Source: Pascua guehoae (taxonomy: Eukaryota; Basidiomycota; Tremellomycetes; Trichosporonales; Trichosporonaceae). Taken from it: DNA of 64,000 nucleotides. The notes under the pieces were generated by a model. It ran no database searches, had not been told where the DNA came from, and worked only from the letters and a program-made list of their open reading frames with translations. This document shows positions 1 to 10,388 of the stretch, piece after piece. A program made the position numbers and the translations under genes. Where the stretch lies: positions 903,236 through 967,235 of the forward strand of contig BCJX01000010.1 in assembly GCA_001600415.1 (NCBI GenBank), in the 5' to 3' direction. Positions within the stretch are counted from its first letter, which is position 1. Every line of letters starts with the position of its first letter.

Positions 1-1639
1 GGTCGGGGATTGTGGATTGGATATGGAACACAAAGGTAATGCATCGTTTGGGTGGGTGTGGTTGGTTGGTTGACTATGTACTTGTACTGTAGGTAGGCGG
101 GTCACGCCGGTGCGGTACGGCCCTACTGGGCGGAGCAAGGCGTCTGGGGAAGAATGAGGGGTCAACTCTGGGGGAAAAGCGGCTAGTGGCCAGTTGGCTC
201 GCTCCCCTTTGTCTCCCTTCTCGGCCAAGCTTGCCTGCTACAGTGTAGTGCATGCGCTGGGTGGCTGAGCTTGGTGGCCATTTTCATGGGTGCGGGCCAT
301 GTTCTGCGCTGCGCGACCGCAGACGGCAGAGGCCGGCTGGGGGGCGACGGCGTGGGGTAGGTGGGTGAGGCTGACGGCCAAGCAAGGGCTCTTCATGGTG
401 CCCGGGTGGGCCGATGCACATACGACGCATCCTTCGGCCCGGGGGGCGCGCGCGCGTCTCTACTACACTTGGCTTGGTGGCGTTTGGCGCCATATTCCAA
501 CTCGGCCCATCCCCGCCTGCCCCCGTCTGGGCAGCTGGGCATCTACTGTAGCGTGGCGCGCGTCGTACAAACCTGTACCCGTACGGTACATGCTCGTACG
601 CCGCCTCGCCGTTTATGCGCTAGAATCAAGACAAAAAAATATATACATGGCGCCACTTCTTCTGCATGCCCTGGACCCCTTGCCTTTGACCAGTGCTCTT
701 TGGCCTTGGCCCCTCGTCCCGTCGTTGCCACTGCCCCCCCATCCCCATGCAACTCTCACGGACGGGATGGCAAGTGGCCACGAGCAACAAGAGTCGAGCA
801 ATGAGGCGAAACCCTGTTTTCCCAACCTTGGGTTTCAAAAACCGTGCAAAAGAGACAGAGAGAGAGAGTGAGAGAGCGAGAGCATTTGTTGCTGTTTCTC
901 TGCTCTGATGCCTTGTTGTTCGGCACGTTTTTTTAAACCCCCCGCGTGAGGGGGTGTGTTTGCTTCCCCTGACAATCAAGACCCTGAAAAGGCCCCCCTA
1001 ATTACCAGTTTAACAGATCAACCCCGACGTCGGGGAACCCACCTCCCTGCCATCCCGCTGCTGTCTGGGTATCTGGAATCACAATGGTTTCTTTTCATTA
1101 TCCACACTAATCCTAGATCACTTTAGTCGCGTCGGTTAGTGTAAAAAGTGACATACGCGTCCACCACGCGACCAGTGCTCTTCCTCTGCATCATGTGGCA
1201 TGTGGCACCCCCACATCACAAACCTCAAAAGCAGTGTTTGTCCAAACCTGGTATCCCTCTCCTTGTCAACACTCGCCTCGGCTTTCAGCCGAGATTGCAC
1301 CGACGACCACTCACTCACAGCCGTGCCCGGCCCTCCACATTCTTCCCACACGCAACTGCCATGACAAGCCTTGGCCAGCCTTGGCACCGCACTCCCCCCC
1401 CCCCCCCCCCCCCCGGCTTCGCCCGGCACCATTCATTACCAGCTGCGGATCCACCATGAGCAGTCCTGTGCAGCTCTTGGCTGATTCTTCGGCGCCCGGC
1501 TCCCATGACGGCATGGTGACAGCCACGACGCGCCTCCAGTTCCTCGCTCTTACCACGCCCAATTTTATCACAACAACGCCATGCGTATGTGTCCATGACG
1601 TCCCCTTATCTCTTCTACGCGTCGTTCGCTGCGCGTGCG
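1..1639. other. Gene-poor stretch downstream of BUD13
   Basis: No coding region on either strand is convincing here; the open frames are short, overlap each other on opposite strands and show no family resemblance. A run of 21 C lies at 1394-1414. An AT-rich TATA-like patch is near 636-646. The right end is presumably the 3' flank of BUD13. Confidence 0.5.
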
Positions 1640-3274
1640 CTACATGTCCTCCATGCTCCACTTCTCCGCCTCGTACGTCCTCCGTGCCATCGCGTTTTGG
1701 GCCTGCAGCCACTTCTTTTCAAAGCCGGTAGATCGATCTGAGGTCAGTGGTGTGCGCTCACGATATTCTGTCCACAAGCCCATCTCAATCCCCCTCCAGT
1801 TCTTGCCGTTGGCATCCCTCGCACTCGCCCTCGCACCCTCGCTCCCACTGGCATTGCCAACCTGCACAGCCACTCTTCCAGCCCCACAACACGCTCGCAC
1901 ACTCACCCACACCGTCCCAGCGGTAGCCAGGAGCGATCCCAAAGCGGTTCTGCGCATACGCGCCCTTGTACACTGGCCATCGTGACTTGCCCTTCTTGCC
2001 TGCCTTTTTCTGCTTGTGTCAGCTTGGCTCGCACAGGAGCTGAAGACGGTAGCGACCGAGGAATGACGGCAAGCCGACATCGTGGAATTGGCCTGGCCGC
2101 GTTCCTTCAAAATGGATCTACACTCACGGTGAGGAACTTGGCCGCGGGATCGTCCCATCGTTCAACCTCTTTCAATTCCCGGTTCATCGCTTCGTCATCC
2201 GCATGCCTGTGTGTTAGCACTTTTGTAGAGTCTGGGTGGGAGGATGTGAACACGCGGCTGCGAGTGCGGCAAATGGCAGTGTGAGCCGCAGGGAGCGCAG
2301 ACATAGTCCACTCCCACCGCCGGGATGGTGCAAAGTCCCCAACGCCCACACCTCGTCCTGACCAACACACATGGCTGATTCCCAAAACCGCCCGCTCGCA
2401 ACCGCACACTCGCAACCGCGTACTCGCTTCCAAAGGACACACTCACCTAGCGACGTCCTGGGTGGCCATGGCCTTCTCCTGCCGCAGTCGGTCCTCACGC
2501 GCACCACGCTGCACAAAGCCCTTTGACCACTCCTTGCGTTCTGCCTCCATTCTGCGCTCCTCTTCCTCTTCGCGGCGGGCCTGTTCGCGGAGCTGGTTGA
2601 TATCGACAATACGTCCCGACTGGTCACGGTGGACTGTCTCTGTTGGTGCTTCGGCCGGGGGCGACGGGGCGCGCTCAGCAGCAGCACGCTCTGCCTCCTC
2701 TGCCATCTGCGCCGCAGTACGCAGACCGCCTCGGCGTTTCGTCAGCTGCACCTTTGGCGCCTCTGGCTCCGTCTTGACGGTTGATGGTCCCGCCTCGGCC
2801 GAGCCATCGCGCGTTCCAGAACCCGACCTGCCAGCGTCATCGTCCCCGTCCCGCGGCTCCTCCTTGACCCTCGAGGCAACGGGCAATGATGTAGCCCCCA
2901 CAGTAGCCCATGCCTGCTTGGCCTTTTTGAATGTTGCAACGTCTTTGCCGACAACTGCGCGTCAGCTTCACTTGCCCAGCGATTAATGCTCACCTGGCGC
3001 GTCCTCTCCATCCAGATCAACCGCCTCCTTACTCCGAGACCCCCGCCACACGTCCTCATCCTGCAAGACAAGCCCGCCGCCAGTGTCCTTGCTCGCCTCG
3101 CCGCCGACATAGTCTTCGTTCTTTGGGCGTTTGCGCTTCTTCTTCCCTGCCTGTGCGAGGATCGCGTCCGCTTTGGGACCCGACATGTATCTGAGGACTG
3201 TTAGACATTTCCATATTGTCCGCGCGCCGTTTGGGGACGTACTTTGCGGCGAGGTAAGCCTTCAAGTCAGACAT
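1640..3274 (-). CDS. BUD13: Pre-mRNA-splicing factor BUD13 (CWC26)
   Basis: Six exons: complement(1640..1737, 1907..2009, 2128..2206, 2447..2954, 2994..3190, 3243..3274), 1017 nt, 338 residues. Every junction is GT..AG and the frame closes. The start [15 protein letters not shown] and the end with [13 protein letters not shown] and [10 protein letters not shown] are the two conserved ends of the Bud13/CWC26 family. The middle is acidic, Lys/Arg-rich and low in complexity, as in the family, with [10 protein letters not shown] opening the conserved C-terminal part. Bud13 is a subunit of the RES (retention and splicing) complex with Pml1 and Snu17/Ist3, which binds the activated spliceosome in the nucleus. 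The ATG at 3274 is chosen because the N-terminal motif starts there. Introns are 39-240 nt. It is divergent from NOT4, sharing a 1.16-kb intergenic space. The identification is secure; exact splice sites are hand-derived. Confidence 0.93.
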
Positions 3275-4431
3275 GGTCGCGGGTGTTTTGAAACGAGTAT
3301 GGACAAAGGGGATGAGGCGGGCCGAGATAGCGAGTGGTGCAACACTGCCGGCCCGAGATGTTGAGCGGTGTTACACTGCCGGCCCGATTGCTGTAAAGAG
3401 TGGCCAAGCGGAGGCCCTAGGGTTATGATGAGGTTATGCTGATGGGTGACGTGTTGTGACCATGGATGAGATGATGGAGAGTGCGGTCTGTGGTTGTGGT
3501 GAGCGATAGTCGTTTTGGCTAGAATGTCAATGATGCATGATGCAATCCAGAGATCCAGTGGTGGTGAGGTGAGGTTGCCACCCAACTGGGTCGAATTGGC
3601 AGAGTGCCTCAGTGGCAAATGCCGCAATTACCGCAACACGCGCCGCCGAGTGGGCCGCCACGCCACGCACCCATCGACAAGGGATCAGAAGGGAAGGCGG
3701 GTACAGGGCGGAGGCGGCGCACACACCACTGGTCCACAAGGTGTGTTCGGCACTTGGCTAGGCTGGGCAGCGGACGCTGCACGCTGGATGCACAGCGCAG
3801 CGGGCTGGCTGGCTCCATGGCTGGCTGTTTGATGCCGCCGCCAGGCCGCCCATTTCTGTTCCGGTTGTACGGGCGGGCGGTCCTGGCGTACACTGGCGGG
3901 CTGGCTGGCAGCTGGCAGGCTGGCTAGGCTGGATGGATGGATGGATGGATGGATGGATGCAGCTCGTGCTCGGTGCCAGGCGCTGGCAAGCTGGAGCTGG
4001 AGCTGGCTCGTGCTCTGCGTGCATGCGTGCGTGCGGACGTTGGCCGCTCGCCGCCATTGAATCCATCAATCCAAATCCAATCCATCCACCCATCCATTCC
4101 TCGCCTCGTCGTCGTCGTTTCCATTATTGCTTCGTCTCTACCCCGTTTACCTCCTTCGTCGACTCTTTCTTTTTTTGATACCTCGTCCTCACGTCCCCTC
4201 CGCACCCCGCCACATCCCCAACCCCCGACCTGCACTGCGCCCACACGAACCACCCCGAGTCGCAGTGCCAAATTCCACTTTTCATCAACGTCGATATACC
4301 CAATTCATCATCACCACTTGCACCCTGTCCGCCCCATCCCCATCCCAAACCACCCGCCCGTCCCCCGCTCCCCAACACAACACCACCCCCCTTTCCCTCC
4401 CTCCCCCCTCGACACCGCCAGCCCACACCCC
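3275..4431. other. Divergent BUD13/NOT4 intergenic region
   Basis: This 1.16-kb spacer holds both promoters. It has a GGAT microsatellite at 3931-3959, ATCC-type repeats in the opposite sense at about 4064-4099, and a long CT/CCA-rich tract (about 4160-4430) leading into the NOT4 ATG, typical of a fungal 5' leader. An open frame runs in phase from an upstream ATG at 3937 through the microsatellite into NOT4, but its low-complexity sequence argues it is leader rather than protein. Confidence 0.6.
3931..3959. repeat. (GGAT)n microsatellite
   Basis: About seven perfect copies of the tetranucleotide. The reverse-complement motif recurs imperfectly about 105-140 bases downstream. Confidence 0.95.
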
Positions 4432-7400
4432 ATGCCAACGGTCCACCCGCTCCCGGTCAACCCAACTACTGGTCAGCAACCGCTTGCTGCCCTCCGCGGT
4501 TCCTTTGGAGCTGCAGCACTCTCATCTTCAGCCAGCGGCGTGAATCGAGACATTCTAAAGCAACTGCAAGATGTCGCTTGGAGTGATGAAGAGGTGCGTC
4601 ACTGTCCTGCGTGCGAGCGCGTGCAGAGCACACTGCGCAGCCGCCTTGTTGGTCGCCAATGCACTTTGCCTTTGGACCCAGACGCCCGGAGAGATGGTGG
4701 TAACCCTCCCCCATGACAGCTGCTGACGCATCACAGGACGAGCCAGACTGTATGGTCTGCGCCGAGCCTCTCGACCTCTCGGATCAGAACTTCAAACCGT
4801 GTCAATGCGGCCTGCAGGTGGGTTCTCTGAGGATACGCTACTACCATGCGCACCCCCATCGCAAGTGTACATGCAGAGCTGACGCTGTGCCCTTTTTTTT
4901 CCTTCTCGCGGCGTGCCTCATCAACAGATCTGTCAGTTTTGCTACAATCGGCTCCTCAACACCGATCCACGGTGTCCAGGATGCCGTAGGCAATACGAGC
5001 CTTCGGCGGTCGTGTTCCAACCCGTCGACAGGGAAGAGTGCGTTGGAGCTCTTGGCGCGCGCGCTTCGCCCCCCGTGAAGACGGGGCGGGTCACGCGCGC
5101 GCGGGTTTCCTCTGTGTAAAACAAGATGCTGACACGGACACAGAGTACTGCGGCATAAAGAAAAGAAGGCGAGGTGGCAAAAGATCAACAAGCAGCTCGA
5201 TACCATGGGCCGCCGACACTTGCTCGAGACACGCATCGTGATGAAGAACTCGGTGTATGTCGTTGGCATGAAGATTCCCGGCTCTGGATCAACCGAAGAG
5301 GCAGTGTCCATCTTGCGCTCCAACGAATTCTTTGGCGTGTACGGCAAGATTGCACGACTGTATCTACGAGATCGGACGGGACTCAACTCTGTCACGCCAG
5401 GCCCAGCATCTGATTCCCCATCCACGGCGACTGGCATCTACATTGTCTATGTCCGACGCGAAGACGCCGCACGGGCTATCGCGGCTTTGGATGGCATCCC
5501 CGCGCCGCAGGGACCGCCTGGACAGACGCTTCACGCGTCATACGGGACGACCCGGTACTGTGAAGCGTTTCTGCGGGGCGCAAAGTGCGACTACCCGTCG
5601 TGCCAGAACCTGCACGAATGGAGTGCCGAGGGCGACTGCTTTACCCGCAACGATCTCGAGACGGCCTTGACGCGACCGGCAGAGTATGATGCGAGGCAAA
5701 AGCAGTCGCAGCTGCAACCTCCTCCGCTTACCCAGAAGTCGGCGTGGCCGAAACCATCGTCGGACGATGTCGACTCGTCGGCGCTGCCTCGCTCGGCGAG
5801 CTGGGGAATGCGGCCCGCGCCGGCACGTCCCAGCTCGTCGACGGGGGGTCGCATGGCGCCTGTTGGCACGGCACGTCCTGGCAAGATCCAGAGCAATCTG
5901 ATCCCGCTTGGAAGCCGGAGCTCGAGCGCCTTTCCTCCTCCGCAGCCGTCCCCAGTGGTCCTCACGATCGGGGGAAGCAAGAAGGACAAGAAGGCGCAGA
6001 GCATGGCGCGTGCACGGAGTACAACGTCCAACCCGGACTCTGCTGTCACCATGTCGAGCAGTGGCACGGCTTCGCCAAAGAAGAAGGCTGCCACGACTGC
6101 ACCTACACCAGCGCCTGCTCAGCCCACACCACCCAAGGCTGCCACCAGTCCCGCACCGCCTCCGCCGCCACCTGGGCTCGCACCACCACCAGGCCTCGCA
6201 CCGGTTACTTCCGAGCCTGCCGTCGCGCCCAAACCAGCACCTGCGCCTGCTACCGAGCCTTCACCTGCGCCTGCACCTGCACCTGCGCTCGCACCGCCCA
6301 GCCCCAAACGGGATGTCAAGTCGCCACCTGCTGCTACAGCTCCTGCTGCTGCTGCTACTACGGCGTCTGGATCGGCGTCACCCGACGAGCTGCCAACCGA
6401 GCCAGAGGCTGGTCCGTCAACGTACGCGACCATCAAGGCGCCAGCCAAGGCACCCGAGCCCGAGCCGGTCGAGTCCGAGTACCCGATCCACTCGCCGTAC
6501 CCAGACTTTGACGATGTGTTCATGCAGCCCGAGGCTCACAAGCAGGGCTTTGTGTTCTCGTTGGCACTGGACGAGAACGAGCTGCAGCGTCTGTTGACAC
6601 TGGCGCACGAGGCAGGAGGGTTTGAGCCGAGCCCGTTTGATCCATTGTTTGAGGAGCTACCCAAGCTAGGCATTCCATTGGCGTCACTAATTGCGGTGCC
6701 ACGCGGCGACGACGGCAGTCCGATGGCGTACAGCGGCCCATTCTCGCCATTTGCACCCTCATCGCCTGTGGAGACGAGTCCGTTGCCTACGTCCGAAGAG
6801 CCATCAGCGGCCACTTCGTTGTCGTCGGACGTTGACCCTGCGCCACGCACGGCGTCGCGCTTCGAATTTGCGCGCCGCAACTCGCTTGCGTCCAATTCGA
6901 ACCGCGCCGGTAGCCCGTTCCGCGTGCGCGAGGACAGCTGGGCACGAGCGCCGAGCGCCAACGGCTTTGCCGCGCCCGACGACATGCACCCGGCCTCGGG
7001 CGTCACGGTCCCAACCCACTACCACCCGGCGCTCGCGCAGCTCAACTCGCACGTACACGCGCAGTCTCTCTCGCACGCATCGCGCGCGTCCGAGTCCAAC
7101 TGGTCGGCAGACCGTGCTGCTCAGTACTTTCAGAACTCGGGCTCGCAGTCGCAGCCTCAGCCTCCCCAGCACTCGCAGCATTCGCATTCCCACACCCACT
7201 CGCAGCAGCAGCAGCAGCAGCTGTCCCAGCAGCTGTCTGGGCCTGGCCACGCATACCGCACCCAGACGGGCGCGTTCCCAAACTATCAGCACTCGCAGCA
7301 GCACTCGCACCCACCCCTCCAACACCAGCCCCAACACCAGCACCAGTACACGAGCGCGTACGGCTCGCCACAGCGCGACAACCTGCACTACTCGCCCGCG

Positions 7401-7526
7401 GCCGCACCCCACGGCGGACCCCCAGGCTACGACTCGTACGGCGGCAATCACCACCAGGGACCTCCGCAGGACCCCTCGGCGTCGCCGGCGTACAACCTCG
7501 GATACGTGCAGCAGCGGAGGTTTTAG
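4432..7526 (+). CDS. NOT4: CCR4-NOT E3 ubiquitin ligase subunit NOT4
   Basis: Four exons: 4432..4593, 4737..4817, 4928..5037, 5144..7526; 2736 nt, 911 residues, frame closed. A C4C4 RING spans residues 59-100 (CMVC at the start, CPGC at the end), the variant found in Not4/CNOT4. A basic linker follows, then MGRRHLLETR and an RRM (about 153-251, NSVYVVGMK). A CCCH zinc finger has Cys257, Cys266, Cys271 and His275. The rest is disordered: Pro/Ala repeats (about 400-470), then Ser-, His- and Gln-rich stretches. Not4 recruits an E2 through the RING and acts with CCR4-NOT in co-translational quality control and mRNA decay. The start at 4432 is the last ATG before the conserved part; an in-frame ATG at 3937 would add low-complexity sequence. 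The small introns all interrupt the RING-encoding 5' part. Confidence 0.95.
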
Positions 7527-8307
7527 CAACCCCTCTGCGTGGACGTTGCGCTTGGACAGCTTGTCCTCTTGCACCTTGCACCCCCCTGGCACGCGATTCG
7601 CTGCTTGCCAGGCATCCCGCATACCAACCCCAACCAGCACACAATGCAGCCTTGTGATTTGTTATTTGGGGCGTCGCTGACAAAAGCCTATTAATTTCTG
7701 ACGAGCGTTTGCTGCATCTATTGGTAGAGCATGTGGGGGCAGNNNNNNNNNNNNNGGGGGGGGGAGGTTATCCCGTCTACTGACTCGTAGCGTGCCGCCG
7801 ACGCGCAGTTTGACAAGATGACGCCTAATAAGCTATTCGAGGGAGCGATGAAGCACGAGAGGAGATGATTAAGCACGAGACGGCTTCCCACGAGCTCAAG
7901 GTCACCGTTAAACAGGGGCTCGTCGGCAGGCAAGAGGCAGGATCGCTGAAGAACGAGTATGACTGTTTAGAGGGCCAAGCTCGCCGTCGAGCACAAGGTA
8001 CAGTCGCTCAAGACGTCTATTCGATCTGCGACACAAGACCATGCTCAACCCTCATTTCCGAGCGAGGCCAGGCCGGCCACCGCCGAGACCGGCGCGAACA
8101 TTCCCTAGGCGAACCATACTAACGACTGCGTTGCCCTCCACTTTTCGCTATTAATAGCATACTCGGGGAACGTTCGCCAGACGGCGCGCAACAGAGTACC
8201 AACCGTGCCCTCTCTGCGCTCTTCACCACGTCTACAGTGACACTCGCAACGATCGACAAAGCACAGCCGGGTGGCCACTTGGTCCTCCCAAACAGTAAAA
8301 AAACAAC
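7527..8307. other. NOT4 3' flank with a short gap
   Basis: No gene is seen. The first about 150 bases are probably the NOT4 3' untranslated region. A 13-base N run interrupts the assembly at 7743-7755 next to a G-run. Confidence 0.5.
7743..7755. other. Assembly gap (13 N)
   Basis: Thirteen undetermined bases, followed directly by a homopolymeric G stretch, which probably caused the gap. Confidence 0.99.
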
Positions 8308-8389
8308 CTCTCTGTCGGAGAGTCGAACTCCGCTCTCCCGCGGGCACGTAGTGACAAGCGAGCATACTAAACCGATATACGAACAGAGA
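8308..8389 (-). tRNA. tRNA-Asp (GTC) with a 9-nt intron
   Basis: On the minus strand the acceptor stem TCTCTGT pairs fully with ACAGAGA. The T arm is CGGAG-TTCGACT-CTCCG. The anticodon stem CTCGC/GCGGG encloses loop TT-GTC-A and then C. The nine bases at 8343-8351 sit after position 37, the normal tRNA intron site, and must be removed to give a 7-base loop. The discriminator is G. A T run on the minus strand just downstream (8297-8303) is a Pol III terminator. Anticodon GUC reads Asp codons. Confidence 0.88.
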
Positions 8390-8748
8390 TACTCCATGTG
8401 CCGAGCGTGTTCGTTAGGGCCCCTCGGACAGCCGTCATGGCGACGTCGTCTCCGAAGGGCACAGCTGGCCAGCACCGCCGGAGAGCTGGCGCGATGCGCT
8501 GTACCTCTGACATGACGGCGCACGCGTGACTGGGAGGGAGAGGGCAGCGCGATGCGTCGAGCGCAGAGACATTCAGAGCCTGGCCAGAATATGCGTCTCG
8601 CGATGATTGTCTTTTGCCCTTTGCCAACAAAGGCAGAGGTGGAAAAATAACCATCTCCGTCCCCAACCTCCATCAAAGCCGGCATTTCCACACAGCCGAC
8701 ACAACTCCAGCCCCGCCGGCCACCACCCGCGCTCGGGCAAATATATGG
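8390..8748. other. Spacer between tRNA-Asp and tRNA-Pro
   Basis: I see no protein or RNA gene here. The AT-rich patch ATATATGG directly upstream of tRNA-Pro may help position Pol III. Confidence 0.5.
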
Positions 8749-8852
8749 GCTCTCGTGGTGTAGTGGTTATCATACTCTCTTAGGGTTTCGTCGAGTCCTG
8801 AGCTAGTCTTCCTGATTGGGAGTGGGCCCCGGTTCGAATCCGGGCGAGGGCC
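8749..8852 (+). tRNA. tRNA-Pro (AGG) with a 31-nt intron
   Basis: The acceptor stem GCTCTCG pairs with CGAGGGC with one G-T wobble. The T arm is CCCGG-TTCGAAT-CCGGG. The anticodon stem CTCTC/GGGAG encloses TT-AGG-G, with position 38 supplied after an intron at 8786-8816. The anticodon AGG reads Pro CCU and, after A34 editing, CCC/CCA. The intron contains CCT twice, able to pair with the anticodon as in standard pre-tRNA introns. TTTT follows at about 8857, a Pol III terminator. Confidence 0.9.
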
Positions 8853-9400
8853 AGTGTTTTGCTTCTTGCGACCAGTAGCTAATCGCCAGTAGCTAGTAGC
8901 TTGTGGCCAGTGGCGAGTGGCGAGCGGTGAGGGGGTGAAGGTCGGCGGCACCACCCGGTGGGGCGCTTGGAGGCGTCAGGCCGTCCTTTTGCTGAGACGC
9001 ACCTCGCGCCGATCAATCCTCAACGCGGCGGTGCCCACACAGTAGTTCCCCAGTGACGCGCGCCCATTCTGGCCGGTCCTATTTTTTTCAGTTCTGGCCA
9101 GTCTGCGCATGTTATTAGCCAAATCCATTACCAAGCTCAAGTGGCACAGCCAGCAACAATGGTTTCGACATCCAGCCCTTCAACCACTGCCAATCCCAAG
9201 TTGGCCACGCAGCGACTATGGTTAGTTGGGGGTTAGGCAGGTTAGGGAGGTTAGGGGGTTAGTCGATCATGCATGAAGGACACGCCTTGGTCACGTGAAG
9301 ACGCCAACAACGCAAGCCACACCATCCACCCGCCTCCCTGCCCACACCCCGCCAGTCCGTAGCGGCGCACAGTGTCGGCGTAGGGTCCAAAAAGCTTGTC
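8853..9400. other. Spacer between tRNA-Pro and tRNA-Glu
   Basis: No gene recognised. A short degenerate repeat of CCAGTAGCTA-like units lies at 8868-8925, and a telomere-like tract at 9220-9262 is listed separately. Confidence 0.5.
9220..9262 (+). repeat. Degenerate telomere-like GGTTAGG tract
   Basis: Five GGTTAG units in 43 bases are separated by 1-5 extra G or other bases (for example GGTTAGGGAGGTTAGGGGG). The pattern resembles TTAGGG/TTAGGGGG fungal telomere repeats. It could be chance G/T richness or a fossil of healed DNA. Confidence 0.45.
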
Positions 9401-9497
9401 TTCTCCGCCAGGGAGTCGAACCCTGCTCTATCGCGATCTTCCTGTTGGAAGGCTCTCTCTTGAGAGGCGATTATACTAACCGATATACTAGCGAAGA
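9401..9497 (-). tRNA. tRNA-Glu (CTC) with a 25-nt intron
   Basis: On the minus strand the acceptor TCTTCGC pairs with GCGGAGA. The T arm is CAGGG-TTCGACT-CCCTG. The anticodon stem ATCGC/GCGAT encloses C-T-CTC-A and, after the intron at 9436-9460, C. The anticodon CUC reads GAG. The intron starts AGAGAGAG and can pair with the anticodon. Downstream on the minus strand a T5 run (about 9389-9393) is the terminator. Confidence 0.87.
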
Positions 9498-10083
9498 TGT
9501 TAAAAGTGAGTGTGGGTGGATGGGGCCCGTGCAAGTGGCACCGCCACTTTCGGATCTTCCATGCTGATCGGGTTCTCTACCACGGACAGTCGTGTGTGTG
9601 CCATCAGTCTTTTGTGGGGCTAAACCCCGCTTCTTGGACGGGCGCTCTGGTGCAGGATATATCTCGACAAGGGCTTGTGACGCTGTGCAATGCGTGGTGG
9701 GGTCGAGACGGAGAGTGGGCGGCGGTGCCTGTGTGCTAGAATACCGTTTGGGATACGTATTGCACAGCTGCAAGTCCACCTGTATCGCGAGTAAGTCGTC
9801 CCCACGACCTACGCTGGCAGACACCACAGCATCCTCGAAGAATCATGTCTTGATGGAGAAAATGCCGAGTCTGCGTCTTTGGGATTTGGCTTGTCACTCG
9901 TCCCCAGTCAACGTGTGAAGCTTAGCTTGGAGAGCACGGCGCGTCACCACTGGCCCACTCGGCGGCGTTAGTCCTGACACCACATAAGCTGTTTGTCCAT
10001 GTACTGACTCGGGAGGGTATGTGGGGGGAGGACAGACCTTGTTCACAAGCAGGTACGAAACATTCGGCCCGCCACGATACATA

Positions 10084-10163
10084 CAGGTGCGTTTGGAAAG
10101 TCACAAGATTGCCACAGTCAAGCTCGAGCGCTTGTTAGTCCCACGACTTTCCGAGCGCACCTG
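10084..10163. mobile_element. Palindromic MITE-like element, copy 1
   Basis: An 80-base element starts CAGGTGCG and ends CGCACCTG, flanked by TA on both sides (10082-10083 and 10164-10165). Its halves are imperfect inverted repeats containing AAAGTC/GACTTT and meet near a central CTCGAG. The same ends occur at 23902-24117 and 63895-63976. TA flanks suggest the Tc1/mariner target-site habit. It has no coding capacity. Confidence 0.7.
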
Positions 10164-10296
10164 TAGTTGACGCCTGGCTACTCGCCGCGTCGCGTCGTGT
10201 CATTGCCCCTTGCCGTGATAGCAGGGGGATATGTCCACCAACCTCGATCTACTACCGTTGGCATCCGAGACAGGGTCGTTACTCCTCTCCTTCTCG

Positions 10297-10388
10297 CCCT
10301 CTCCTCGCCTCGCCTCGCCTCTCCTCGCCTCGCCTCTCCTCTCCTCTCCTCTCCTCTCCTCTCCTCTCCTCTCCTCTCCTCTCCTCTC
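10297..10388. repeat. CTCCT pentanucleotide tract
   Basis: A nearly pure pyrimidine tract of CTCCT/CGCCT units, about 90 bases long. Confidence 0.95.

Noticed and set aside
3937..4431. N-terminal extension of NOT4 from an upstream ATG
   Set aside because: In frame, but it translates a GGAT microsatellite and a CT-rich leader; the conserved protein starts later.
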